A stretch of 64,000 nucleotides of DNA, taken from the NCBI GenBank assembly GCA_008360975.2, contig VLJF02000046.1, forward strand, positions 1,178,001 through 1,242,000. The letters are read 5' to 3'. The notes beneath the pieces were generated by a model. The model was not told the origin of the DNA. It saw nothing but the letters and a program-made list of their open reading frames with translations, and made no database searches. Numbering within the stretch: the stretch's first letter is position 1; every line of letters starts with the position of its first letter. The stretch comes from Lichenostomus cassidix. Lineage: Eukaryota; Chordata; Aves; Passeriformes; Meliphagidae. Both the position numbers and the translations under genes were made by a program. This document shows positions 21,219-32,333 of the stretch, one piece after another.

Positions 21219-22350
21219 CGGGGATGGTGGCAAATGCTCTGTGGGGTGGCTGGAATGATGGAAAAAGGACAATTGGCAGTGCAGAGGGAAACCCATCTGG
21301 GCTGCTGGATTGGGGCAAAACATCACTGCCAGGGGAGAGAAGTTGGCTGTGAAAGTCCCTCCTGAGGATGCTCACGTAGCCAAGAGTTGGGCACTGAAGA
21401 GCATCACAGCAATGGACAGGGGGATAGGGCTGCCAGGATTAAAGTGTCTCTGGTGGGTCTGGAATGGCCACACAAGGCTGAGTTATTTCTGGCTCAATGG
21501 GCCCAGGACAGCTCAGGTCATCAGGGAAGAGATGCAACCTCCAGATGTGCTTGTGACCGAGGGGTGGATTTACCCATGGACAGCATCTCCAGGTTATCCA
21601 TGAGTATGAAACGTGTGCTGAGATCAAGCAGGGCCAAGCAGGTAAAGCCCCTGTGGTGTGGGGATGATGGTGGCAATATCAAGTCTGGGGTGGCCTGGCA
21701 GATCAATGACATCACAGTGTCACAGACCCACCAGGGCAAGCACTGCTGCTAACAATGGTGGTAACAACCCCTGGATGGCTGGAGAAGAGCCCTGTGCCTC
21801 ATGGCACTGCCCAGAACACCACCCTGGGCCTGGAAAAGAACTTATGTGGGAACAGAGCCTCCCTGAAATACCTGAGTGGGACAATGGGACTCATTTCCAA
21901 AACAGCCTTATGAGCACCTGGGCCAGAGAGCACAGGATTGAGTGAGTGTTTCATATTCTCTGTCAGGCACTAGCCCTGGGAAAGCTGAACAGTGCAAGGG
22001 ACTGCTAAAAACCACCTTGAAAGCACTGCATGGTGGGACCTCAGAAACATTGGGAGCTGCATTCAGCTAAGGCCATCTGATCAGGGAACACCTGAGACTT
22101 CACCAATCGAGCTGGCCCTGCCCAATCAAATCCTCCATGTGCCAGAGAAGGGGATAAAGCCCTGTGGTGCCTATGAGAAATGTGTTAGAGAAGACAGTTT
22201 GGATCAGTCCTGCCTCAGGCAAAGGCAAACCCATCCCTGGAATTGTTTTTTCCCAAGGGCCTGAGTGCACTTGGTGGGAGATGCAGAGGGATGGGGAAAC
22301 ATGATGTGTCCCTCAAGGGGATTTGATTTTGGGTGAGAACAGTCTGTAAT
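21219..22350 (+). pseudogene. Decayed ERVL RNase H-integrase
   Basis: Aligns by eye with the RNase H and integrase of the 14076-19978 provirus. Readable parts include VANALWGG, HSNGQGDRAA, the zinc-finger region SSGHQGRDATSRCACDRGVD, AKQVKPLW, and ENTTLGLEK-like and DNGTHFQNSLMSTWAREH-like stretches. Frame shifts and stops are frequent and the zinc finger is damaged. It belongs to an older ERVL copy whose LTR follows at 22686. Confidence 0.8.
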
Positions 22351-22685
22351 GTTGAATTGTATAACACTGGCTGCTGAATGACACTGCCACTGTTTGCCAT
22401 AACTCCCATGGACAACAAGGATGGACTCCTCCTGATACACCAGGCATGAGGTCCTGATGCAGCAACCAGCTGACAGCACAGCAGCCCTGCTGCCCTGGGA
22501 GACATCTAAGATGGGCAGAACTCACAGTCATGGACTAAATGAACTCAACAATATCTTTGGGGGCACAGCCACTGAGTATGGAACTTATACTTGTGCTTCT
22601 GTATAAATATATATATGTATATGTAAACACTTAGAAGGTGTAGGATCTGAGCATGAGTAGATGGTATAGAAAAAAGGTGGGAAAT
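22351..22685 (+). mobile_element. 3' internal part of the decayed ERVL, with polypurine tract
   Basis: Continues from the integrase remnant to AGAAAAAAGGTGGGAAA just before the LTR. A short TA-alternating run lies at 22605-22625. No open frame. Confidence 0.55.
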
Positions 22686-23197
22686 ATCCTGGTTCTGGCC
22701 AGGACAGAGTTAATTTTCACAGTAGCCAGGAGGGGCATGGCCAGGACCCAAAGGTTATTCTCTGTCACCTCACATCATTGCCAGGGTGGGGGAAAGGGAG
22801 TCTCTCTCTTGAGGAGAAGGGGCTCCTTCCAGTCGAGTCAGAGTGGTTCAGGGAGCAGAGGGGTAACACCGATTCCAAGCCAGGGGGAGTGATCAGGGTG
22901 GTGGGGCTGCAGTCAGGTGGAGTTGAGCTCCATAGGGAGCATTTTGCTTGTGAATCTCTCTTTTGTACACTTTTTTAATTACTATTGTTGTAATTACTGT
23001 TCGTTTTCTTATCTCAGTGCTGTTTTGTGTGAATTGTTCCTATCTCAACCCACAATCTTTACCTTTTGTGTGTCCAGTTCTGCTCTCCATCCTGTCACAA
23101 GGGTTAGGGCAAAGGGAGGAAGGAGCAAACAGCAGAGTGGTTTGGAAAGTGTCAGTGGGAGAATTGAACTGGGGAGTACCATTCCTAAACCATGACA
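22686..23197 (+). mobile_element. 3' LTR of the decayed ERVL
   Basis: Contains CCTGGTTCTGGCCAGGACAG and GTTAATTTTC near the left end and ends AAACCATGACA, as in avian ERVL LTRs. The left boundary is uncertain by a few bases. In the second duplicon only the last ~60 bp of this LTR remain (near 48645-48703), joined directly to the integrase remnant. Confidence 0.65.
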
Positions 23198-23414
23198 GAC
23201 CCACTTGGTCAGCCTTTCCCACAGAGATGTTGGACCTTGCTCTGAATTATTTTTACCTTTTGGGTTTGAATCATTCCTCTAAAACCATGGAAATTCATGT
23301 CCTACAACTGGCAAATTTTTAATTTTTATGGAAATGTTGGGGATTTGGTAAGATAAAATGCTGACATGGTATGTCTAGGTATTTGCAGCCCTGTGCAGAA
23401 GGAGCTGGGGATAT
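23198..23414. other. Short spacer
   Basis: Corresponds to 49520-49740 in the second OR duplicon. No gene seen. Confidence 0.4.
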
Positions 23415-23720
23415 AAGAATGACAGAATTATAAAATGGCTTGGGTTAGAAGAGACCCAAAAGAGCATCTGGTCCAACTCCCCTTCCAATAGTCAGGGACA
23501 CCTTCACTTGTTCATGTTACACAAAGCTCTAAACCTTGGACACTTCCAGGGATGTGGTTTCCATTCACTGGGCAACCTGAGCCAGAGTTTTGCGAACCTG
23601 ACTGTAAAATATTTCATCTTTACATCCAATCTAAATCTGCCCTTGTTAAGCATAAGCATATAGTGCTTTTTTCTGCCAGTACAACCCCTGTCAAAAATTG
23701 TCTCTGTCTATCCTGGATTA
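23415..23720 (-). mobile_element. CR1 LINE 3' UTR fragment
   Basis: The antisense CR1 3' end is recognisable (ACAGAATTATAAAATGGCTTGGGTTAGAAGAGACC, written here as two adjoining blocks: ACAGAATTATAAAATGG and TTGGGTTAGAAGAGACC). It is followed by CACTTCCAGGGATG and ATCTAAATCTGCCC. Duplicated at 49745-50040. Confidence 0.8.
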
Positions 23721-25930
23721 AGAACACAACATTTTCATGGCTAAACTATAGAGAGGTCAAAGAAATCTCCCAGCACTTTGGCCATGGCTGCTGTCCCTGG
23801 CCCTGAGGCCATGAGGAGGACACAAGTGACCCTTGCAGCCCTGGGGCCTCATTGCCTCCTTGTCCCTGCCCAGCAGCCTGGCAGGGGCTGCCCCATGGTC
23901 CTGCCCTTGGCATTGCACATCCCCACATGCCAGTGCCCCGGGAAGAGCCCTGAGCACTGAGGGAGGGACAGGATCTGCCTTGCCAGGGGCTGGGGCTCAG
24001 GCCTTGGCCCTTTGCATTCCTGAAACACATCCAGCTTTGCTCAGCATCAGAGACACCTTTGCCTTGTTTGTCCCCTCCTGTCATCACTGCCTGCAGAGTT
24101 TTGCTCTAACTGAAACCTGGGGACACTTTCTCAGTTGTGTCCCTCACAGAGGCCCATTAAAAGTAAAAGAAACTTTGGAGTTTGAATCTGAGTTCTTGAG
24201 AAGTGTTTTGAACATTCTCTCAGGGACTGTGTCTGATGTAAACAACACCAATGCTCCGAGAGGCTCATTACAGTCCTTGTGCTGTTGCTGTGCTGCTGAG
24301 CTGGGCTGGGCTCCTGGCACAGAGGGAACTCCTGGCAACCAAGAAGAGCTTCAAAAAGACATTTCTCCTGAGGAGCAGTTTCTCTCCCAGCCCAGCAGGG
24401 CTGAGGGCGCTGCCTGCAGGTACCTGAGATGAGTGAAACAGACAGAGGCTTAAAGCGACTGGAAGGACAATTCTGAGCTTATTCATGGAGAAATCTTCAC
24501 AGCTTCTGACACAGTAAGTCTCTGGCTGCAGGGATCTCCTAAAGCTGACACATGACAGCACTGATATGACTGTAAGGATGGCTCTGCTGGTATTTCTGGT
24601 TTGGGGGAGGATGTGCTGCAGAGCGGGGCTGCCCTGGGCACTGTCAGAGGGACAGGGCAGGACAGCTCCTGCTGCCAGGGATGGCTGCAGGCTGGGAAGG
24701 TGGGGGTGCAGCCAGGGGTGCCCAGGGCTGTCCTGCAGAGCAGCTCCTGCAGCCGTGAGGGCTCTTTGTCAGGGCAGGGGATCTGCCAGCTGCCCTGAGC
24801 AGCAGAGCTCTTGTGTCCCCTGGCAGCCAGCACAGCCCTCAGCCCGGGGGCTCGGGGCCCTCAGTCCCCTCCTGGGCCGGCAGAGCAGCACCAGAGATGA
24901 AGGGCATCTCTCCTGCCATTGCCCATTGCCTGCTGACCAGGGCCTGAGGGCGACTGTCCTGCACTGCTGCTGCCTGCGAGGGGCTGTGCAGGGCTGGGCA
25001 GGGAAAGGCTTTTCCTCAGGGCTTGGCTGTATCTCTCCTTGCCTTGCTCAGCTGCTCCTGGCATTGCTGACAGGCTCTCTGGCAATGGCAGTTGTAGCTG
25101 CAGGGTCAGGCGCAGCCCTTGGGGCTCCTCCTGTGCAGGGTGAGCACAGCAATGAGGTGTCTCAGCTCCCTCTGCCCTGGGCAGCTCTGGGCAGGGCAGG
25201 CTGGCAGGCTGGCAATGAAATGACTCTCCTCAAGCAGTTCCATGGCCAGGACCCTTGGTGTGTCCTTGGGGTGTCCATCCAAGCTGTGAGCTAACTTCCA
25301 GGGGACACTGGGGGACAGGAGTGTCCTTGGCCAGCAGTGGGGCTGAGACTCTGAGAAAGGCTGAGCCATTTGGCTCTGCTGTGAGTCCCTCTGCTCTCAG
25401 CTGTGTCAGGGTGATTTTCAGGGGAACACAGTGAGTGCCCTTGATCTCAGAAAGGGCAGCTGGGAACAGATGGAGCACCAGAGCAGCTCCCCTCACCCTT
25501 CACTGAGTTACAGCCAATCCTCTTGCCTTGCACAGTTCTCTCTGTTCTCCCTGAGCACAGCAGGAAATCCTCTCAAACTGCCTTTGGCTGTCACTGTTCC
25601 TTAGCCCTGGGACAGGAGATGCTGCCAAGCTCCTCTGCCTTAGGGGCAGTTTGGTCTGATGAAGTCCAGCCCAGGACTGGTCCCTGTCCCCCATTGCCAT
25701 GACCACTGCTGCAGAGCAGAGCTGACTCCTCGGTGTCCATGGGCAGAGCCACTGCTTGTCACAGCGACAGGGCCAGATCCCAGCAGAGCTCCAGGCATGG
25801 GGCTGGAGGAAGAGCTCTGAGAAAAGGGAAATTGGGTGGCACAGTGTGGGAGGGGCAGGGCTGGGAGAAAGGGCTTGGACATTGCTCAGAAAACTCTACC
25901 CTGAATTATCATGTTCGCCTCCTTGACCAG
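23721..25930 (+). repeat. OR 5'-flank duplicon (copy 1)
   Basis: Conserved with 50560-52715 in the second duplicon at high identity. It presumably contains 5' untranslated exon(s) and promoter of the OR gene, but no such element can be placed with confidence. Open frames on both strands are Cys/Gly/Ala-rich and look incidental. Confidence 0.6.
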
Positions 25931-25932
25931 GT
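25920..25932 (+). promoter_or_regulatory. Candidate splice acceptor before the OR coding exon
   Basis: CCTCCTTGACCAG followed by GTCCCCATGGCCAG, 24 bases before the OR ATG. The second OR has the equivalent TCCTCCATGAGCAG at 52712. Vertebrate OR genes commonly carry an untranslated 5' exon spliced just upstream of the single coding exon, so a shared acceptor fits. Confidence 0.4.
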
Positions 25933-25953
25933 CCCCATGGCCAGATGCTAAAA

Positions 25954-26886
25954 ATGTCCAACAGCAGCTCCATCAGCCACTTCCTCCTCCTGCCATTCGC
26001 AGACACACGGCAGCTGCAGCTCCTGCACTTCTGCCTCTTCCTGGGCATCTCCCTGGCTGCCCTCCTGGCCAACAGCCTCATCATCAGCGCCGTAGCCTGG
26101 AACCACCGCCTGCACACCCCCATGTTCTTCTTCCTGCTCAACCTGGCCCTGGCTGACCTGGGCTCCATCTGCACCACTGTCCCCAAAGCCATGCACAATT
26201 CCCTCTGGGACACCAGGGACATCTCCTACTCAGGATGTGCTGCACAGGTGTTTCTATTTGTCTTCTTCCTTGGGTCAGAGCTTGCCCTCCTCACCATCAT
26301 GAGCTATGACCGCTATGTGTCCATCTGCAAACCCCTGCACTATGGGACCCTCCTGGGCAGCAGAGCTTGTGCCCACATGGCAGCAGCTGCCTGGGCCAGT
26401 GGCTTTCTCTACGCTCTGCTGCACACAGCCAATACATTTTCCCTGCCCTTGTGCCAGGGCAATGACCTGGGCCAGTTCTTCTGTGAAATCCCACAGATCC
26501 TCAAGCTCTCCTGCTTACACTCCGACCTCAGGGAACTTGGGTTTCTCATTGTTAGTGCCTTTTTAGCTTTTGGTTGTTTTGTGTTCATTGTTTTCTCCTA
26601 TGTGCAGATCTTCAGGGCTGTGCTGAGGATCCCCTCTGAGCAGGGAAGGCACAAAGCCTTTTCCACATGCCTCCCTCACCTTGTCGTGGTTTCCCTGTTT
26701 ATCAGCACTGGCTTTTTTACCTACCTGAAGCCTCTCTCCATCTCTTCCCCACACCTGGATCTAGCAGTGTCAGTTCTGTACTCCGTGGTGCCTCCAGTAC
26801 TGAACCCCCTAATCTACAGCCTGAGGAACCAGGAGCTCAAGGCTGCAGTGTGGAGACTAATGACTGGACGATTTCAGAAACATTAA
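25954..26886 (+). CDS. Olfactory receptor, family 14-like (OR copy 1)
   Basis: An intact single-exon class A GPCR of 310 residues from MSNSSS. An in-frame ATG nine bases upstream exists, but the paralogue starts at MSNSSS. It has an N-terminal NSS glycosylation sequon and seven hydrophobic segments. OR signatures are HTPMFFFLLNLALAD (TM2), MSYDRYVSICKPLHY (TM3/IC2), the cysteine-rich EC2, KAFSTCLPHL (TM6) and PVLNPLIYSLRN (TM7). It should detect odorants at the plasma membrane of sensory neurons through a G protein; the ligand is unknown. It is very similar to the copy at 52735, but differs in clusters at the EC1/TM3 start and in EC2-TM5. Assignment to the bird-expanded family 14 group is by recognition of the overall sequence, without a search. 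Confidence 0.93.
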   Translation: MSNSSSISHFLLLPFADTRQLQLLHFCLFLGISLAALLANSLIISAVAWNHRLHTPMFFFLLNLALADLGSICTTVPKAMHNSLWDTRDISYSGCAAQVFLFVFFLGSELALLTIMSYDRYVSICKPLHYGTLLGSRACAHMAAAAWASGFLYALLHTANTFSLPLCQGNDLGQFFCEIPQILKLSCLHSDLRELGFLIVSAFLAFGCFVFIVFSYVQIFRAVLRIPSEQGRHKAFSTCLPHLVVVSLFISTGFFTYLKPLSISSPHLDLAVSVLYSVVPPVLNPLIYSLRNQELKAAVWRLMTGRFQKH

Positions 26887-26995
26887 AATGGTTGCCATTT
26901 TCTGCAAATCACTTGTGATATGAGTCATATTTGATAGCTCTTGTTGGTTTGGTTGTGGATTTTTTTTACTTCGTTTCAATTTTTCAATATCCACT

Positions 26996-27001
26996 AATAA
27001 A
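26996..27001 (+). terminator. Polyadenylation signal of OR copy 1
   Basis: AATAAA lies 110 bp after the stop codon, followed by a GT-rich stretch. The second OR has the same signal at 53779. Confidence 0.6.
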
Positions 27002-27009
27002 GATCACTG

Positions 27010-28440
27010 TGCCAATCCTCATGTTGCTTTTCTCCATCTTTGCCGTGACCCACAGTCTCTGTCAATGAGCAGTTGTGCTCTTGATGGCTTTAAACAAACT
27101 AAAGGGTCTCCCAGCCAAGTTTTCACCAGAGATCCCCTTTGCTTCCTTCTGTGGAGCTGCAGCAGCAATGTCTGTGTGCAGAGCTGGGGCAGATCAGGGG
27201 TGGCACAGCAGCTGTGCCAAGGAGCAGCAGCACTTGGTGTTGCCAGTGCTCCCGTGCCACTGCCCCGCTGCCCTGCTGCCCCTCGTGTTGCTGTAGGGCC
27301 TGAGTGCTCTCGGGGTCGCTGCCAGTGCTGGGGGTGGCAGTGCCGGGGCTGCAGCAGGGACAGGCCATGGGCACTGCTGGGGCACAGCTGACGCCTCAGG
27401 GCAGGGCCTGGGGGCTCGAGGCTCCTTGCCCAGGCTCTCTCCAGAACACGCCCAGGCCAATGCTGAGCAGAGAAAACCCCCGTGAGCAGCTGCAGGGTGG
27501 CCATGGGCAGGCTGGGGGCAAACAGCATGGCTGGGGCTCTGCAAGGTCCCTGGGGGAGCCGGGAAGGAGCAGCAGAGCAGGGGCTGATCCATCCCCACTG
27601 TGCTGGACAGCCCAGGGCAGCGTCCCAGAGCGTCCTCATGGAGCTGCCAACAACATCCCCCCTTGGCAGCCCTGGCCTCTCCCCCAGCTCCCAGAGCTGC
27701 TTGATCCTTCCAGGCAGAGACACAGCAGCACTGGCTCAGGAGCCCTGTTTGCATTGCACACAGCAGGCGTGAGCACCCCATGCTGTTGGTGTGGGGAGAT
27801 GAACCTGAGTGAGCACAAACACCATCAGCCCTGGGGGCCAGCAAGGGCTGGGGATGGGAGGGAAACCACTCAGCTTTGTTGTGACCTCTGAAGTCAGCCA
27901 GAAAGTTTGTTCCCATGAGCTGTGAGTTTCCTGTCCCACTGCAGATGTTGTTGCTCAGAGCCAGGGCTGCCTGGCAGCCACCCCCAAACAGCCCTGAGCA
28001 TTTCCTTTGCTTCACCTTTGCTTTCTTTCCTCCTTCCTCATCCACATTTCTTCCTCTTGCCCTCCCCTGCAAACAGCCCATCCCTGTTTGCCCTTTCCTC
28101 TCTGGCCCTACTCCCCATTTCAGTTCCTGACTTGGCACCATGGGAACATCCCTTGGTGAGCAGGATCATCCTACAAGTGCTTCATGGATTGTCTGCAGGG
28201 TCCTGCAGTGCCTCGTGCTGTTCCCTTGCCAGAGGCAGCACAGGCCAGGGGGGCACATCTGGACTGCTGTGTGTGGCTGTGAGGCTCCCTGTTGTGGGGC
28301 AGTGAGGAGGAGCTGGAGAGGCTCTGCAGGACTGACAGGATGGGCTTTGGGGCCTGTGGGGAGAAGCTAAGGGCCATGGGCTGCTGGACCTTCAGAAGAA
28401 GAGGCCCAGAGTTCATCCTGCAACTGCTTCAAGGGTGCTT
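27010..28440 (+). repeat. OR 3'-flank duplicon (copy 1)
   Basis: Nearly identical to 53800-55240 and to the reverse complement of 12401-13835. GC-rich, with overlapping open frames of up to 315 codons on both strands. Small indels between the copies change the frames (for example, one copy loses three bases in a GTGCTGCTCCC stretch), and no known domain is visible. A non-coding duplicon is the best reading. Confidence 0.75.
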
Positions 28441-29020
28441 TCAGAGAATCACAGAATCAACAAGGCTGGAAAAGACATTTGAAATCAAGTCAGGCCTAAC
28501 ACCACCTTGCCTGCCCTGAGCCTCCTCTTCTCCAGGATAAACAACCCCAGCTCCAAACTCAGCCACTCCTCACAGCACTTGTGTTCCAGACCCTTCCCCA
28601 GCCTTGTTGCCCTTCTCTGGACACACTCCAGCCCCTCAATGTCCTTCCTAAACTGGGGGCCCAGAACTGGACACAGCACTCGAGGTGAGGCCTCACCAGT
28701 GCCGAGTACAGGGGAAGAATCACTGCCCTGCTCCTGCTGGCCACACCATTCCTGATCCAGGCCAGCTGCCATTGGCCTCCTTGGCCACCTGGGCACACTG
28801 CTGGCTCATGTCCAGCCTGCTGTCCATCAGTGCCCCCAGGTCCCTTTCTGCCTGGCCACTGTCCAGCCACTCTGTCCCTAGCCTGTAGCACTGCAGGGGT
28901 TGTTGTGGCCAAAGTGCAGGACCTGGCACTTGGTCTGGTTAAACCTGACATTGTTGGATTTGGCCCCTGGATCCAGCCTGTCCAGGTCCCTCTGCAGAGC
29001 CCTACTACCCTCCAGCAGAT
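28441..29020 (-). mobile_element. CR1 LINE 3' fragment
   Basis: Antisense CR1: 3' end at the left (CAGAGAATCACAGAATCAAC) and the last part of ORF2 to the right. It is cut at the same CR1 position as the inverted copy at 11791, where satellite begins. Confidence 0.85.
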
Positions 29021-29039
29021 TCATACTTGCAGCCAACCT

Positions 29040-29870
29040 GCTGTCAACATGGTTCCATGAGGCTCTAGAATGTCACAATGCTCTCCAGGTTTCCATGGGG
29101 CTCCAAAATGTCACAAAGGCCCCTTGGTTCCCTGAGGTCTCACAGTGCAGCAATGGTCTCATTGGTTCCATATGGCCAAAATGGCCAATTGGTCTGATTG
29201 GGCACCACAGTGTCAAAATTGTTTCCTTCATTCCATGAGTCCCCACAGTGTAGCAATGACCCTTTGGTTTTATGAGGTCCTGCAGTGTCACAGTGATCTC
29301 CATGGTTCCACAAAGCCCCACAGAGTAACATTTGCCCCTCTGTTCCATGGAGCCCTCAAATGTCACAATGGCCCCATCTTTACATGAGGTCCCACAGTGT
29401 CACCATTGACTCCTTTTATCCAGAAGGTCACACAGTGTCACAATGCTCTTCTTGATTCCATGAGGCCCCAGAGTACCACAATGGACTCCTTGGTTGCACA
29501 GTGTTACAATGGACCCATGGTTACACAAGATCCTGCTGTGTCACAATGGTCTTCTTGATTCCATGTGGCCCCACAGTGTCACAAGTGTCCCCTTAGTTTC
29601 ACAACACCTTGCTGTGTCACAGTGGCCTCTGAGGTACATGAGGCCCCAAAGGATCATAATGGCCCATTGGTTCCCTGAGGCACCATAGTGTCACAGTTGT
29701 TCCCCAAGTTCCACGAGTCCCTGCAGTATAACAACATCCCCTTGGTTATGTAAGGCCTGGCTGTGTCAGAATTAACTCTTTGGCTCCATTTAGCCTCACA
29801 GTCTCACAATGCCCCTTGGCTCTATGGTGCCATGCAGTGTCACTATGGTTCTCTTAGTTTCACGAGGCCC
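29040..29870 (+). repeat. Dispersed ~39-bp satellite (orientation A)
   Basis: About 20 degenerate GGTTCCATGAGG / GTGTCACAATGG units between a CR1 fragment and an antisense LTR. Confidence 0.88.
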
Positions 29871-30581
29871 TGTTAAGATCCAATTATTCAGGTTCTTTGG
29901 AAATACCTCTGCCTGAATTAAGGTGCAAACAAGACCATATTCCAGTCAATAGTATGGGTTTTATTTGATAGTAAATATGAGAGAGAGAGAGGAAAAGAGA
30001 GAAAAGGAAAAGTAGGAAAAGAGGTGGGGGGGACAGAAAGAGGGTGACAGAGACAGAATAAAGAAAATATCACCATCTGTGGATCCCAACAATGTTGCAT
30101 TGATCCTCTCCAGCTGGTCTTCTTGCTGGTGATGGTCCCCCCAAAAGCACAGAATGCCTTGGGTTAATATACACTCAGGCCAGGGGCAATGTCCAGGCAT
30201 GTCCCCCCAGGGGAGGGGGCAGTCTCTAGCAGCAGACTCTGCTTGCATCACCTGCACTCCTGTGGTGCAAGGCCTAGCACTTTGGGGGTCTTTGATGGAT
30301 TGTGACTCCCCCTCAGCTCCTCTCACATGAAAGTCCTGTGGATGTGGTCTGTGGGGTTGGGGGTTCCACAGCTGGGCAGTTTGTGTGACAGAGGATGGAT
30401 GGGTGTTCATTGCCTCTGACCAGAGGTTACACCACACACCCCAAACCTTCTCCCCCCTCCACCTCAGCTGGGGGGGAAGTTTGTGCAAACCTGGATTCTG
30501 TAAGCTGTGCTCTCGCCCACCCCAATACTCAGCCAGGGGTGATTCTCAGTGCAGGTGGTGGCTTTGGCCTTTGTGGATGCA
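29871..30581 (-). mobile_element. Antisense LTR (~711 bp) of a truncated retrovirus
   Basis: On the minus strand it begins TGCATCC after a purine-rich tract (GAGGGAAAGGAA, 30582-30594) and ends GGATCTTAACA. A TATATT-like site lies near 30163 and AATAAA near 29952-29957, about 80 bp before the 3' end, in the correct order. A GA microsatellite sits near 29968-29990. The family is not recognised; boundaries come from the TG/CA ends and the polypurine tract. Confidence 0.5.
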
Positions 30582-30719
30582 TTCCTTTCCCTCAGCCTGA
30601 GATGAATGAATAATAGGTTTCTCTTTATCTAATCTCAGCAGTTTGACTCTCAGTCCAAAGTCCCAGTCAGGTATCTTCAGGGATGCTTCTTTGATAATGG
30701 CTTCTTTATACAGTTTTTG

Positions 30720-31007
30720 TTATAATGAGCAAAACTTTGTATCAATGTTTGAGGCATGAACTATTTTAGCCTCTGACAGACATCCAGTCACTATTAATAA
30801 TGTAAGATTTAGAAGTATAAAACTAGTGAGTAATACTAATAAATAGTAACAACAACACCACAAAATAATCCCACAAATCCCAATACACAGCATCACATCA
30901 AAATGACAAACCTCATTTTTCTTTACTGTCACAAGGCCCATGAAAACAAATCTTCTTAACTTTCTCCACTCATGTCCTCCCCACCAGATAAGCGAGGCAG
31001 TTTTCAC
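30720..31007 (-). pseudogene. Hydrophobic ORF upstream of the antisense LTR, possible env relic
   Basis: A 95-codon frame with a basic N-terminal part and a long hydrophobic stretch (CIGICGIILWCCCYYLLVLL and following residues). It lies just upstream of the polypurine tract and LTR at 29871-30581 on the same strand, where an envelope C-terminus would be. No CX6CC or other diagnostic motif is visible, so this is a positional inference only. Confidence 0.25.
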
Positions 31008-31547
31008 TGTTTAATACAAGTTACAGTTGATGGTGGAGGGAAGAATGAGGAGACACCACCAATTTTCATGTCAAACCCAGCAGGTCAACTCCAAAGAAGA
31101 GAGAATAAAACAGGATGCAGCAGGAGCTGGTCAGATGTTGTTCTAAAGGATCCCAACATCACCTCCAAGCAAACAGGAGGGAAAAATAAACCCCTAAAAA
31201 CCAGTGTGTGTGTTCAGGGACTCAGCTGTGAGGAGCTGGACACACACAGAGGCAGCTGGAACAGTTATTTCCTCAGGCTGAGCTTTCCAGCCAGGGTACT
31301 CAAGTCAATCAAGTGCTTTCCCAGAGGATTCCATGGTTGCCAACCACCCTTCAGGATGTGGCTCACAGGAGCACAGGTCCTTTTTCAGGTCAGAAGAGCA
31401 GCAGGAATGACAAGAGATGCCCAATTCAGAGCTCTGCTCAAAAACCTGAAAAATAAAAATCAGTAGAACTCTGAAGCCCAGCTGTGGGCCCTGGAATCTC
31501 AGATCCAAGGGAAAACTGGAAAGGCTTTTTGCAAGGATTGACATGGT
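31008..31547. other. Spacer, no gene seen
   Basis: Contains a 164-codon frame (30972-31466, plus strand) without recognisable features. It forms the left host flank of the young provirus. Confidence 0.35.
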
Positions 31548-31553
31548 GTTGTC
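31548..31553. repeat. Target-site duplication GTTGTC (left)
   Basis: Six bases directly left of the 3' LTR, equal to 40292-40297. Six base pairs is the size made by alpha-/beta-type retroviral integrases. Confidence 0.9.
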
Positions 31554-32333
31554 TGTGGTGGTTTGGTGTTCTGAGGTTGCCCTCGTTGAGGACAATGGCC
31601 CTCGGACGCTGCGGCTGTCCGGTTCCTTGAGGCAGGGGAACCCGGCTAGCAGGCGGGTATCTTCCCCGGGGTCGGCGGCTCGACCCTCGCTGTAGCCACC
31701 CGACGGCGGCTTACCCAATCCCAGGGTGCCCCGATTGGATTTGGGGGGACCCTTTGCAGGGTAGGGGAACAGTCCAGGCAGGCAGGAGGATGAGGCGGCG
31801 ACCCCCACGAAATAAGACCAGTCCCAGGCGTGAAGGAGCAGCAACAGTCCTTTATTTGAAGTGCAAGCGGGGAAGAACTGTTGTCGCCCTCGGGCAGAGG
31901 TCCGGTAGGGTCCGGGGTCCGAAGCCTCTGACCACGAGGGCAAGATGGCACCGAGATGTTAAAGGGAGCCCCGGGGTTTCCTGGGGCAGGAATGCAGGGG
32001 CGGGGCCAATCAGGCCCGGGGAAACATGACAGGCAGCAGGGGGAGCAAATTAGAAACAACAAGGGAGGGGAATACATAGAACCAATCAGGGGAGCACAGC
32101 AACAGAACAAGCTAGAAGCAGGGAGGCAACAGGGGCGGAGAGGGGAGGGGTACAGCAAACTTTCAACCTATAAACCAACACAAAACTTTGTTGTGGGAGG
32201 AGGGAGGGCGGCTCAAGGCTCAGCCTCGACTGAGCCCCAAGAGATCATGTCCTCAGCGGCTCCGGCCTCCGCCACATTGACCTCAGTCAATGGGATTCCG
32301 CATTGGGCGGCACCGGGCTGCCGCCCCTCCACA
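31554..32333 (-). repeat. 3' LTR of the young provirus (780 bp)
   Basis: On the minus strand it starts TGTGGAGGGGCGG and ends CCAAACCACCACA, with AATAAA at 31851-31856. The last ~120 bp of the env frame lie inside its U3. Confidence 0.95.

Noticed and set aside
24566..25294. 242-codon frame upstream of OR copy 1 (and 262-codon counterpart at 51352)
   Set aside because: Low-complexity Cys/Gly/Ala-rich composition, different lengths and ends in the two copies, no recognisable domain.
31646..32158. 170-codon frame, also present at 39604-40116
   Set aside because: Lies entirely inside the LTR and is duplicated because the LTRs are the same; no protein features.
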